Positions 12,369 to 20,457 of a DNA stretch of 64,000 nucleotides are shown piece after piece. Source of the DNA: Pseudomonadota bacterium (GTDB lineage Bacteria; Pseudomonadota; Gammaproteobacteria; Burkholderiales; Burkholderiaceae_F); contig JAKOQB010000002.1 of assembly GCA_029778535.1 (NCBI GenBank), forward strand, positions 124,001 to 188,000. Reading direction: 5' to 3'. Under the pieces are notes generated by a model, which saw only the letters and a program-made list of their open reading frames with translations, did not search any database and had not been told where the DNA came from. The translations under genes and the position numbers were made by a program. Within the stretch, counting starts at the first letter, position 1. Every line of letters begins with the position of its first letter.

Positions 12369-12680
12369 TCAGCGTTCGTCGAGTTCCTGATCGAGCAGCA
12401 AAGCGATCGCCGACTTCTGCCAGTGCAGACCGGCGCGCAGCGATGCGTGCACGCCGCCGGGCAGCGCATTCGGCGCGACGAACTTCAGCGCGCGCAGCCG
12501 CGGCAGTTCATAGCGCACGACGGTGCCGGGGACGACGCGGTTCAACGCGCGCGCCGCGAACTCCGCGGTGACGATGCGCTCGACCCGCTCGTAGTCGCGG
12601 TCGTTGTATACAACGAGCGTCAGGTCGAGTACGTCGGCCTTGTCGCCGGCGCGGCCGGTCGCGATGTCGCCGATCTTCAT
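12369..12680 (-). CDS. AtuA-like small (ferredoxin-fold) protein
   Basis: 103 residues from ATG 12680, overlapping the stop of the larger AtuA piece by four bases (ATGA). It starts MKIGDIATGRAGDKADVLDL and contains LVVYNDRDYERVERIVTAEF and LPRLRALKFVAPNALPGG, the pattern of the C-terminal domain found fused in longer AtuA/DUF1446 proteins. Here it is a separate polypeptide. No catalytic residues are known for it; it likely forms a complex with the upstream protein. Frame, overlap and conservation support the call. The biochemical role is unknown. Confidence 0.85.
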   Translation of the reverse strand: MKIGDIATGRAGDKADVLDLTLVVYNDRDYERVERIVTAEFAARALNRVVPGTVVRYELPRLRALKFVAPNALPGGVHASLRAGLHWQKSAIALLLDQELDER

Positions 12681-14005
12681 GCGCTCGCCCATTCGATCCG
12701 CGTCGGAACCGATTCGCGCGGCAGAAAGCCGGTGATCGATTCGACGCGCCCGCGTCGCTCGCTGCGCACGCTGCCGCCGCCGGCGGGGCCGCAGATCGTC
12801 AGCGTGTAGACCTCGTCCTCGACCGCCTGCGCCAGTTCCACGTCCTCGCAGCGCGCCGACACGTGCACGCGCACTTCCGGCGGCTCGCAACGCAAGGGCA
12901 GGGAGCCGGCGCCGAGCACCGAGTCGACGCCCACCAGATCGATCACGAAATCGTGGATGCCGAGTTCGCGCGGCAGCCGCTCGCGCAGCACGCCGGCGGC
13001 CAAACGCGCCCGCGCCAGCGCGCCGCTGCCCGCGTACGCGATCTCGACGTCGGCAATCTGCCCTTTGCGCGCGAGGAAGCCGATCACCTTCAGCGTGTCC
13101 GGCCGCGGCGCGCCGCCCGTGCCGGTCAAGCGCACGCGGTTCGGCCCCGCCTGTTCGAACTGGATCGACGATAAGTCGAGCACCGCGTCGGGCGTGAAGT
13201 ACGCGCGCGGGTCGTGCACTTCGTACAGAAGCTGCAGCGTGCACGACGCGACGTTCAAGCGCCCAAGCTGGCCGTCGAGCAGGCGGATCGTCGCCGAGCC
13301 GTCGCGCGCGATGTCGGCGAGCGGATAGCCCAGCCGCGCCAGCTCATCGACCGAAAGATCCGGCGCGCCGGGCTCGGTCAGATTGCCGCCGGAGATCTGC
13401 CCGCTGCATTCGAGCAAGTGGCCGACGGTCAGCGCCGCCGCGACCGCGTCGCCGGTCAGGCCGAGCGCCTGCACCGGCGCGGCAGCGACCAGCGACGAAT
13501 CGGCGACGCGGCCGGTGATCACGACATCGGCGCCGGCGTCGAGCGCGGCGACCATCGGATCGAGCCCGAGATACACGTGCGCGCCGATCCACTGGCCGTC
13601 CTCGATCGGCTGCGTCCACTGCACTTCGTCGACGCGATCGTGCACGTCATCGCCGATCACCGAAGCGATCCGCAGCCTGACCCCGCGCTCCAGCGCCAGT
13701 CGCGCGGCCGCGCGCCCCGCCGCGGCCGGATTCGCGGCGCCGAGGTTCGAGATCACCTTGCAGCCTTGCGCGGCATAAGGCAGCAGCGGAGCCAGCCGGC
13801 GCTTCAGGCGCGGGTCGTAGCCTGTCTCCGGATTGGCCGCGCGCATCCGCAGCGCATTGACCAGCGTGCGCTCGGCCAGGCATTCAAGCGCAATTGCGTC
13901 GACCTCGCCCGATCGCGCCATCGACACCGCGGGTTCGATCCGGTCGCCCGCGAAGCCGGCGCCGGCGCCGATCGTGAATGTTGCCTTTGAAGACCGCGTT
14001 GCCAT
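12677..14005 (-). CDS. Acyclic terpene utilization AtuA family protein (DUF1446), large part
   Basis: 442 residues from the ATG at 14005; the open frame extends further upstream only as shadow of livF. It shows FTIGAGAGFAGDRIEPAVSMA near the start, IALECLAERTL, VISNLGAANPAAAG, and the central VITGRVADSSL and ECSGQISGGN segments of the AtuA/DUF1446 family. AtuA is required for acyclic terpene degradation in Pseudomonas, but its reaction is not established. The gene starts 4 bases after livF and overlaps the small AtuA piece by 4 bases. No Atu carboxylase genes are nearby, so a terpene substrate should not be assumed. Confidence 0.85.
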   Translation of the reverse strand: MATRSSKATFTIGAGAGFAGDRIEPAVSMARSGEVDAIALECLAERTLVNALRMRAANPETGYDPRLKRRLAPLLPYAAQGCKVISNLGAANPAAAGRAAARLALERGVRLRIASVIGDDVHDRVDEVQWTQPIEDGQWIGAHVYLGLDPMVAALDAGADVVITGRVADSSLVAAAPVQALGLTGDAVAAALTVGHLLECSGQISGGNLTEPGAPDLSVDELARLGYPLADIARDGSATIRLLDGQLGRLNVASCTLQLLYEVHDPRAYFTPDAVLDLSSIQFEQAGPNRVRLTGTGGAPRPDTLKVIGFLARKGQIADVEIAYAGSGALARARLAAGVLRERLPRELGIHDFVIDLVGVDSVLGAGSLPLRCEPPEVRVHVSARCEDVELAQAVEDEVYTLTICGPAGGGSVRSERRGRVESITGFLPRESVPTRIEWASA

Positions 14006-14009
14006 CGCA

Positions 14010-14726
14010 CTACAGCCCAAGGTAGGCGCGTTGAATGTCGGGATCGTGCAGCAGTTCTGCGCCGGGACCGGTCTTGACGATCCGCCCGCCCTCGACCACG
14101 TACGCGCGGCTGGCCATCTCGAGCGCATCCGCGACGTTCTGCTCGATCAGTAGCACCGTGAGGTCGCGCGACGCGACGACAGTTCGCACCAGGTCGAACA
14201 CCTTCTCCAGCATCACCGGCGACAATCCCAGCGACGGCTCGTCGAGCATCAGCATCCGCGGCCGGCTCATCAGCGCGCGCGCGATCGCGCACATCTGCCG
14301 CTCGCCGCCCGACAGCGAACCGGCCAGTTGGTCGCGTCGCTCGCGCAGGATGGGAAACAGGTCCATCACCTCGTCGAGGGTCGGCTTCAGGTCCTGCCGC
14401 GCGGTCGGCCCGAACGCGCCGAGCTCGAGGTTTTCCAGCACCGTCATGAACATGAACAGGCGCCCGCCCTCCGGCACCATCGCCAAACCGTGGCCGACGA
14501 TCGCGTGCGCGGCCATGCCGTTGATGTGCACGCCGTCGAACACGATGTCTCCCTCGCTCGGCTGCACCAGCCCCGAAATCGTCCTCAACAGCGTGCTCTT
14601 GCCCACCCCGTTGGCACCGACCACCGCGACCACCTCGCCGGTATCGACGTGCATCGACACGTTGCGCAGCGCCGGCGTCAACCCGTAGCCGGACGACACA
14701 TTGTCGACGGAAAGCAATCGGCTCAA
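14010..14726 (-). CDS. livF: Branched-chain amino acid-type ABC transporter ATP-binding protein LivF
   Basis: 238 residues from a TTG at 14726 preceded closely by a GGGGG run; an alternative TTG lies three codons later. The open frame before it runs into hairpin-rich intergenic DNA. Walker A is GANGVGKST, the ABC signature is LSGGERQMCAIARAL, and Walker B is MLMLDEPSLGL. VSSGYGLTPALRNVSMHV is the usual LivF opening. It powers uptake with LivG through LivHM. The family takes up branched-chain amino acids but also many amides, ureas and carboxylic acids, so the ligand here is open. It is separated from livG by about 150 bases containing a hairpin cluster. Confidence 0.92.
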   Translation of the reverse strand: MSRLLSVDNVSSGYGLTPALRNVSMHVDTGEVVAVVGANGVGKSTLLRTISGLVQPSEGDIVFDGVHINGMAAHAIVGHGLAMVPEGGRLFMFMTVLENLELGAFGPTARQDLKPTLDEVMDLFPILRERRDQLAGSLSGGERQMCAIARALMSRPRMLMLDEPSLGLSPVMLEKVFDLVRTVVASRDLTVLLIEQNVADALEMASRAYVVEGGRIVKTGPGAELLHDPDIQRAYLGL

Positions 14727-14744
14727 GTTGCCCCCTTTGCGCCT

Positions 14745-14874
14745 GCGGCGCTGTCCCCCCGAGGGGGGTGAGAGCCGCGGCTCCAAGCCCGCCTGCGCGG
14801 GCTTGGACGGCTCGAACGCCCGTCGCGTCCCGCGACGGGCTCTGCGAGCCATCTTGGGGCGGCCCGGCGACGGC
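14745..14874. repeat. Cluster of short perfect hairpins between livG and livF
   Basis: A non-coding interval holds four nested or adjacent palindromes. A C6/G6 pair sits at 14755-14768, and GAGCCGCGGCTC is at 14772-14783. An 11-bp stem with loop CTGC is at 14782-14807 (arms TCCAAGCCCGC/GCGGGCTTGGA), and a 10-bp stem with loop TCC is at 14818-14840 (arms GCCCGTCGCG/CGCGACGGGC). I recall similar GC-rich intergenic elements in Comamonadaceae-like genomes, so this may be a dispersed repeat. Inside the operon it could slow RNA decay or cause partial termination. That function is inferred. Confidence 0.6.
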
Positions 14875-15600
14875 TCATTGCTTCCTCCTGCCCAGATACG
14901 CGGTGACGACCTGCGGCATCGCCAGGATCTTGTCGGCGTTGCCCTCGGCGATCTTGGCGCCGCGGTCGATCACGATCACGCGCTTGGAGAACGCGCGCAC
15001 GACCTTCAGATTGTGCTCGATGATCAGGAACGTCAGCCCGCGCTGGTTCAACCGGCGGAACAGATCGATCGCCTCGGCGACTTCGCTCGCGTTCAATCCC
15101 GCCATCACTTCGTCGAGCAGGATCAGCGCCGGATCGAGCGCGAGGGCACGCGCGACCTCGAGCCGGCGCCGCTCCGACAGCGTCAGTTGCGACGCGCGTA
15201 CGCCGGCGCGTCGCGCCAGCCCCACTTCGCGCAGCACGCCGTGCGCGTGCGCTTCCGCATCGCGCAGCTTCGGATGGCGCAGGAACGCGCCGACCATCGC
15301 GTTCTCCAGCGCGGTCAGCGCCGGCAGCGGCTTGGCGATCTGGAACGTGCGGCCCAGACCCAGCCGCGCGCGCGCGTCGGGGCGCAGGTTGTTGATCGTG
15401 CTGCCATCGAAGCGCACCTCACCGGCGGTGGGTGCGAGTTGACCGGTGACGAGGTTGAACAGCGTCGTCTTCCCGGCGCCGTTCGGTCCGATGATGCTGA
15501 CGATCTCTCCGCGCGCGACATCGAACGACACGTCGTTGACCGCGGTGAGGCCGCCGAAGCGCTTGACCACCCCGCGCACCTGGAAGAAGGGTTCGTTCAC
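14875..15600 (-). CDS. livG: Branched-chain amino acid-type ABC transporter ATP-binding protein LivG
   Basis: 241 residues from the GTG at 15600, which overlaps the livM stop (GTGA). Walker A is GPNGAGKTT. The signature region is unusual: TLSERRRLEVARAL in place of the common LSxGxQ/RR form. Walker B is LILLDEVMAGL and the H-loop is FLIIEHNLK. VVKRFGGLTAVNDVSF is the standard LivG opening. It pairs with LivF as the cytoplasmic ATPase dimer of the transporter. The long open frame continuing upstream is the livM gene in another frame and was not used. Confidence 0.93.
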   Translation of the reverse strand: MNEPFFQVRGVVKRFGGLTAVNDVSFDVARGEIVSIIGPNGAGKTTLFNLVTGQLAPTAGEVRFDGSTINNLRPDARARLGLGRTFQIAKPLPALTALENAMVGAFLRHPKLRDAEAHAHGVLREVGLARRAGVRASQLTLSERRRLEVARALALDPALILLDEVMAGLNASEVAEAIDLFRRLNQRGLTFLIIEHNLKVVRAFSKRVIVIDRGAKIAEGNADKILAMPQVVTAYLGRRKQ

Positions 15601-16649
15601 CGCCGGCTCCGATGCTGCCAGCGCAACCACAAGTGCTCGATCGCGCCGGTCACGCCGCGCCGCATGAACAACGCCGCCAGCAGCATTACCAGCCCGACCA
15701 GGATCAGGTGCACGCCGGGATCGGCGCCCCCGAGCGTGGCGCGCAGATAGCTTTCCAGCGGAATGATCAGGAACGCGCCGAGCACCGGCCCGGTGATGGT
15801 GCCGATGCCGCCGATCAGCGACAGCAGCGCGAACTTCACGCCGACGTCGGGCAGCGAAAACAGCGTCAGTGGATCGATCGTGCGGACGTAGATCGCAAAC
15901 AGCCCGCCGCCCAGCGCGGTCAGCGCGGCCGACAGCGCGGTGGCTCGAATCTTCACCTGCCGCACCGAGATGCCGGCCGCGCGCGCGGCATCCTCGTCCT
16001 CGCGCACCGCGAGCAGGTAGTAGCCGAGGCGGCTCCTCATCAGCGCGATCACGACGACCAGCGCCGTGACGAGGTAAGCGAACATCACAAGCGAATACGC
16101 GCGCGGATCGCTGAAGATCATGTTGAAGAATCCGGCGCGGAACGGCACCTGCAACCCGCGCGGCCCGCCGGTGACCGACTCGAGGTAATTGGCGAACACG
16201 AAGCCAACCTCGTTGAACGCGAGCGTGGCAATCGCGAAGAACGAGCCCTTGAGTCGGAACGTCGGCAGAAACACCAGCGGCCCGATCACCGCGCACGCGA
16301 ACGCGCCCGGCAGCACACCGATCCACGGCGACACCTGCCAGTCGAGAAACAGGCGCGCGGTCGTGTACGCGCCGATCGCGAAGAACACGCCGTGCCCGAG
16401 CGAGAACTGGCCGCCGAAGCCGGCAATGATGTTCCAGGCGACCGCGAGCCCCGCGAACAGGTACGTGTAGGTGAGGATGTTGACCCAGAAGTAGTCCTTG
16501 CCGGCGAGCACGAGCGGCAGCAGCGCGACCGCGAGCCCCGCCGCGAGCAGCAGCAGCACGCGCTGCCACGAAATCAGTCCCAGCGCCGGATCGGGCTTCT
16601 CGTCGACGATCGCGGGCGCCGCGGCCGCGTTGGCATCGATCGCGCTCAT
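15597..16649 (-). CDS. livM: Branched-chain amino acid-type ABC transporter permease LivM
   Basis: 350 residues from ATG 16649, with AGGGG seven bases upstream and four bases after the livH stop. It has about nine hydrophobic segments and the LivM hallmark region WNIIAGFGGQFSLGHGVFFAIGAY. GGIGTITGPVLGAFLI near the C-terminus is also typical. It forms the inner-membrane channel with LivH. The stop overlaps the livG start, which supports stoichiometric translation. An in-frame upstream ATG at 16688 would overlap livH and has no better ribosome site. Confidence 0.92.
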   Translation of the reverse strand: MSAIDANAAAAPAIVDEKPDPALGLISWQRVLLLLAAGLAVALLPLVLAGKDYFWVNILTYTYLFAGLAVAWNIIAGFGGQFSLGHGVFFAIGAYTTARLFLDWQVSPWIGVLPGAFACAVIGPLVFLPTFRLKGSFFAIATLAFNEVGFVFANYLESVTGGPRGLQVPFRAGFFNMIFSDPRAYSLVMFAYLVTALVVVIALMRSRLGYYLLAVREDEDAARAAGISVRQVKIRATALSAALTALGGGLFAIYVRTIDPLTLFSLPDVGVKFALLSLIGGIGTITGPVLGAFLIIPLESYLRATLGGADPGVHLILVGLVMLLAALFMRRGVTGAIEHLWLRWQHRSRR

Positions 16650-16653
16650 GCGG

Positions 16654-17544
16654 TCACCCCTGCTCACGGAAGCCGACCTCCTCGGCACCCACCTGACCGA
16701 ACAGACCCGTCGGCCGAATTACCAGCACCGCGAGGAAGATCAGGAACCAGATTGCCTGCTTCAGTTCCGGATCGATGTAGAAGCCGGCGAACGCCTCGAC
16801 CAGGCCGACGATCATGCCGCCGAAATACGCGCCCGCCACGCTGCCGAGCCCGCCCAGCACGACGACCGCGAACGCGGCCAGCACGAAGTTGCCGCCGATG
16901 CCCGGCGACAACGTGTAGATCGGCGAGAGCAGCACGCCGGCCAGCCCCGCCAGCGCCGAGCCGATGCCGAACGTGATCACGAAGGTGCGCTCGACGTTGA
17001 TTCCCATCAGCCGCGCCGCCTGCCGGTCCTGCGTGACCGCGCGGATCGACTTGCCGATCATCGTCCGCTGCAGGAACAGGTGCAGCGCGATCGCGGCGAG
17101 CGTGACCGCGGCGAAGATCACCAGCCGCGACACCGTGACGCGGATGTCGCCGATGCCGAGGGTGAGGCCCGCGAGCTTCGACGGCACGCTGTAGCCCTCG
17201 CCGCGCGTGACCGCGAGCACGACGTTCTGGAACAGGATCAGCAGCCCGAACGTGGCAAAGATCTGCATCGACGATTCGGCATGCAGCGGTTGCAGGATCA
17301 GCCGGTGCACGATGACGCCGAGCACGAACATCGCCGGCACCACGATGAACACCGACACGTACGGGTCGAGCCCGAGCGTCGCGTGGCACAGGTACGCGCC
17401 GTACATCGCCAGCATCACCAGTTCGCCGTGCGCGAAATTGACGATGCGGATCACGCCGAAGATCAGGTTCAGCCCGATCGCGACCAGGCCGTAGATCCCG
17501 CCGACCAGCAGGCCGACGACGACGATGTGCAGCAATGTGTCCAT
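16654..17544 (-). CDS. livH: Branched-chain amino acid-type ABC transporter permease LivH
   Basis: 296 residues, a standard LivH length. The N-terminus reads LLVGGIYGLVAIGLNLIFGV followed by IVNFAHGELVMLAMY, the family signature. The C-terminal region has GLGSVAGAYFGGMIVGLVEA. About eight transmembrane segments are apparent. It is the first transporter gene after a repeat-bearing gap of 129 bases downstream of livK. Its start ATG at 17544 has no strong ribosome site, so translation may depend on coupling or on the leader. Confidence 0.93.
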   Translation of the reverse strand: MDTLLHIVVVGLLVGGIYGLVAIGLNLIFGVIRIVNFAHGELVMLAMYGAYLCHATLGLDPYVSVFIVVPAMFVLGVIVHRLILQPLHAESSMQIFATFGLLILFQNVVLAVTRGEGYSVPSKLAGLTLGIGDIRVTVSRLVIFAAVTLAAIALHLFLQRTMIGKSIRAVTQDRQAARLMGINVERTFVITFGIGSALAGLAGVLLSPIYTLSPGIGGNFVLAAFAVVVLGGLGSVAGAYFGGMIVGLVEAFAGFYIDPELKQAIWFLIFLAVLVIRPTGLFGQVGAEEVGFREQG

Positions 17545-17559
17545 GCGGTGGCGCGCGGT

Positions 17560-17653
17560 GTCATGCCCGCGGAAGCGGGCATCCAGCGCGGCAGAGCAAA
17601 GCTGGGTTCCCGCTGGAGCCTGCCCTCGACTCCGATCGGGGGCGGGAATGACA
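17560..17653. repeat. REP-like inverted repeat between livK and livH
   Basis: The stretch starts TCATGCCCGCGGAAGCGGGC followed by ATCCAG and ends GGCGGGAATGACA, with a central GGTTCCCGCTGGAGCC. The first 20 bases contain a GCCCGC/GCGGGC hairpin. The ends resemble the two halves of the GTCATTCCCGCG..CGCGGGAATGAC repeats scattered through many Beta- and Gammaproteobacterial genomes. It lies between the binding-protein gene and the permease genes, a common place for REP elements that stabilise the abundant livK message. Copy number in this genome cannot be judged from one window. Confidence 0.6.
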
Positions 17654-17673
17654 GGTCAGCAGCATGGGTCGCG

Positions 17674-18894
17674 CTACTGTTTTCTCGGCGTGTTCTTCAG
17701 CGCCACGCCGGCGGCGCGCGCCTGCTCCGGGAACACGGTGACCTGCTTGCCGCCTTGCCACTGGATCACGGTGACACCCGGCCGCGTGTTCTGGAACTTG
17801 TCGTCGAATTTGACGCCCGCGCCGGACGGATACGAATTGAACGGCTTGTCGAGCTTCGCCGCCGCAGCGCGCACCTTGTCGACCTCGGTCGAGCCGGCCG
17901 CCTCGATCGTCTCCAGCAGGATCTTCATGCCGGTGTAGGCGGTCAGGCTCTGCGGCGCGATCGGATCGCGGTTGTACGTCTTGCGATAGTTCGCCAGGTA
18001 CTCGCTCGCGCCGGGTCCGAACTTCTGGGAAATGTCGGGCCGCGGATACGACACGACCATCACGCCTTCGAGGAATTCGGCGCCGAGCGCGTCGAGCGTC
18101 TCCTGCGTGTCGCCGGTACCGACAATCAGGATCACCGGCGGCTTGAAGCCCTGCTCGCGCGCGGTCTTCAGCAGCAGGTTGATGTCGGGCACGTAGCCTG
18201 TGATCACCCACACGTCGGGATTGGCGCGCTTGGTGCGCAGGATCACGTCGGTCAGGTCGGCGGCGCGGAAGTTGTGCGCACCCTGCGTCAGCGCCTTCAC
18301 GCCTTTCGCCTCGAGCAGCTTCTTTTGCGCGTCGCCAATCGACTTGCCGTAGATCGAATCCTCGTGCTCGACCCACAGCGACAGGTCGCGCAACGGCTTG
18401 CCGAGCGCGGGGGCGATCAGGTCGGTGATCGTGCGCACGCTCATGTCGGCGAAGGTCAGCGCGTTCGGGCCGACACGGATGAAATTGGGCAGCCCGCGCT
18501 CGGTCAGATCGGAGGCCAGCGCGTTGGTGTCCCAGTAGATCTTGCCGTAGCGCTGCGCGGCGTCGCTGGCGGCATTGGCCACCGCCGAGATGTAGGTGCC
18601 GATGAAGAGGTCTACCTTGTCGCGATTGACGAGTTGGTCGACCGCGGCGATCCCCTGCTGCGGATTGCCGGCGTCGCCGCGGATCAGCTCGATCTTGCGA
18701 CCAAGCACGCCGCCCTTCGCATTGCGTTCGTCGACGGCGATCTGGTAGCCGCGCGCAACTTCGTCGCCGTACAGCGCGAGCGGACCGCTATACGGATTGA
18801 TCGCGCCGATCTTCAGCGTCTGCGCATCCGCGACCGCTGCGAGCGCGAGCAGCATCGCAGCGCTGGCGGCCCTGAGAATTCCCGATATCTGCAT
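17674..18894 (-). CDS. livK: ABC transporter substrate-binding protein, LivK type
   Basis: 406 residues from ATG 18894 with GGAGG five bases before. The frame extends upstream without support. A Sec signal peptide covers residues 1-24 (AAMLLALAAVADA then QTLKIG). The mature protein is a Peripla_BP_6 fold: INPYSGPLALYGDEVARGYQIAVDE, KIELIRGDAGNP, and YGKIYWDTNA. This is the periplasmic receptor for the LivHMGF transporter encoded just downstream. The ligand may be a carboxylate or amide rather than an amino acid, given the catabolic genes around it. Confidence 0.92.
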   Translation of the reverse strand: MQISGILRAASAAMLLALAAVADAQTLKIGAINPYSGPLALYGDEVARGYQIAVDERNAKGGVLGRKIELIRGDAGNPQQGIAAVDQLVNRDKVDLFIGTYISAVANAASDAAQRYGKIYWDTNALASDLTERGLPNFIRVGPNALTFADMSVRTITDLIAPALGKPLRDLSLWVEHEDSIYGKSIGDAQKKLLEAKGVKALTQGAHNFRAADLTDVILRTKRANPDVWVITGYVPDINLLLKTAREQGFKPPVILIVGTGDTQETLDALGAEFLEGVMVVSYPRPDISQKFGPGASEYLANYRKTYNRDPIAPQSLTAYTGMKILLETIEAAGSTEVDKVRAAAAKLDKPFNSYPSGAGVKFDDKFQNTRPGVTVIQWQGGKQVTVFPEQARAAGVALKNTPRKQ

Positions 18895-18925
18895 CGTTGC
18901 CTCCTTGGTGGAATGAAAAATCGGC

Positions 18926-19330
18926 TCACGCCGGCGCAAAGCGCGCCAGCGCCACTCCGGCTTCGCGCTCGATCGCAAGCTTCAATTTCATGTCGATGCG
19001 CAACCTGTCCTGCGCGGCCTTGACGTTGCTGATCAGCCGCGGGCCTTCGGCCAGTTCGACCACCGCGACGTTGTATGGCAGACGCTGCGCGAACCAGTCG
19101 TGGTAGCCGTGGTGATAGACGACCCAGCTCACCAGTCGCGCATGACCGGACGCGGTCTCCCAGCGCGGCTGCGCGGCGAGGCAGCGCGGGCACTCGGTGC
19201 GCGGCGGCAGCCACGCGTGGCCGCACGCCGCGCAGCGCTGAAAGGTGAGCCGGCCGTCCTCGAGCGCGCGCCAGAACGGCGCGGTGATCTCGTTGAACTG
19301 CGGCGCGGGAAAGCTCATGTCGCTGGTCAT
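18926..19330 (-). CDS. DUF35/OB-fold zinc-ribbon protein, thiolase partner
   Basis: 134 residues from ATG 19330, whose ATGA overlaps the thiolase stop. An N-terminal rubredoxin-like zinc ribbon has CAACGHAWLPPRTECPRC, followed by an OB-fold with ARLVSWVVYHHGYHDWF and YNVAVVELAEGPRL. DUF35 proteins form complexes with SCP2-type thiolases, for example in sterol side-chain degradation, and seem needed for their activity. The neighbouring thiolase is of that type, so the pair is probably one enzyme. 31 bases separate it from livK. Confidence 0.9.
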   Translation of the reverse strand: MTSDMSFPAPQFNEITAPFWRALEDGRLTFQRCAACGHAWLPPRTECPRCLAAQPRWETASGHARLVSWVVYHHGYHDWFAQRLPYNVAVVELAEGPRLISNVKAAQDRLRIDMKLKLAIEREAGVALARFAPA

Positions 19331-20457
19331 TGGCATTGCCCCAGAATCAGCGTCGAGTGCGTGTGCATGATTCCGCCCTGATTGCTGACGATGCAGGTCT
19401 TCGCATCCCTGACCTGCAGATTCGCTTCGCCGCGCATCTGGCGCACGCCTTCGAGCACCAGTTGCAGCCCCGGCATGCCGGTCTCCGACAGCAGCCCGCC
19501 CGCGGTGTTGACCGGCAGCTCGCCGTCGATCTCCAGCCGGCCGCCGGCGCAGAACGGCCCGCCCTGTCCGTGCGGCGCGAAGCCATACGCCTCGAGCGTC
19601 ATCAACACGGTGATCGTGAAGCAGTCGTAGATCTGCGCCACGTCGATGTCCTGCGCGCGCAGCCCCGCCATCGCGAGCGCGGTCCGTCCCGAGATCTCGG
19701 CGCAAGTGCGCGTGAGATCCGCGCGCTGCGCGACATCCCAGGACGATTGCCCCTGGCCGAAGCCGAGGATCGGCACCGGCTTCTTGACGCCAAGCGACTT
19801 TGCGCGCTGCGTGCTCATCAGTACGACCGCGGCCGCGCCGTCGGACACGAGGCAGCAGTCGTCGCGCCGCAGCGGATCGACGACCCACGGCGATTCGCGG
19901 TATTGCTCGAGCGTGAGCTTCTTGCGCAGCTGCGCGTCCGGATTCGCCGCGCCGTGCCTGCGGATCGCCACCGCGATCGCGCCGAGCTGGTCGCCGGTGG
20001 TGCCGAACTCCTCCATGTGCCGGCGCGCCAGCATCGCGTAGCCGGCAGGGACGCCGAACCAGCCGTACGCCGCGTCGTCGCCCCACGCCCTCTCGTACGC
20101 GTGGCGGCTGCCGGTGCGCGGGTTGTCCGCGTAGCAGACCAGCGCGACTTCGCACTGGCCATGCTCGATTGCCATCGCCGCGAACGTGATCAGCGAGATG
20201 TTGGCGGCACCGCCCTGGTCCCACGCGCCGCCGACGCGCGGCTGAAGCCCCATCGCCTCGGCCAGCGTCTGGCCGTACATGAACTGCGGGTTCGAGGTCG
20301 GCGGCTTGACCAGCAGCGCGTCGACCGCGTCCTTCTCGACGCCGGCATCCGCGAGCGCGTTGCGGCACGCCTCGATGTTCAGCGAAATCGTACCGCGGCC
20401 CGGCAGCTTGCCGAACGCAGTCTGGCCGATGCCCGCGATCACCACGTGGCCGCGCAT
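19327..20457 (-). CDS. Thiolase family protein (SCP2/lipid-transfer type)
   Basis: 376 residues from ATG 20457, sharing one base with the CoA-transferase stop (TGATG). It has GIGQTAFGKLPGRGTISLNIEA at the start, GGAANISLITFAAMAIEHGQ in the region where classical thiolases carry the nucleophilic Cys, and C-terminal NTAGGLLSETGMPG and NQGGIMHTHSTLILG. Ala-Asn replaces the usual Cys-x-Ser context, as in other SCP2-like thiolases of catabolic operons that work with DUF35 partners. It may cleave a beta-ketoacyl-CoA or perform a retro-aldol reaction; which cannot be decided from sequence alone. Confidence 0.87.
   Translation of the reverse strand: MRGHVVIAGIGQTAFGKLPGRGTISLNIEACRNALADAGVEKDAVDALLVKPPTSNPQFMYGQTLAEAMGLQPRVGGAWDQGGAANISLITFAAMAIEHGQCEVALVCYADNPRTGSRHAYERAWGDDAAYGWFGVPAGYAMLARRHMEEFGTTGDQLGAIAVAIRRHGAANPDAQLRKKLTLEQYRESPWVVDPLRRDDCCLVSDGAAAVVLMSTQRAKSLGVKKPVPILGFGQGQSSWDVAQRADLTRTCAEISGRTALAMAGLRAQDIDVAQIYDCFTITVLMTLEAYGFAPHGQGGPFCAGGRLEIDGELPVNTAGGLLSETGMPGLQLVLEGVRQMRGEANLQVRDAKTCIVSNQGGIMHTHSTLILGQCQ

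Noticed and set aside
15601-16569. Upstream extension of livG
   Set aside because: It overlaps livM in another frame; the GTG at 15600 gives the normal LivG length.
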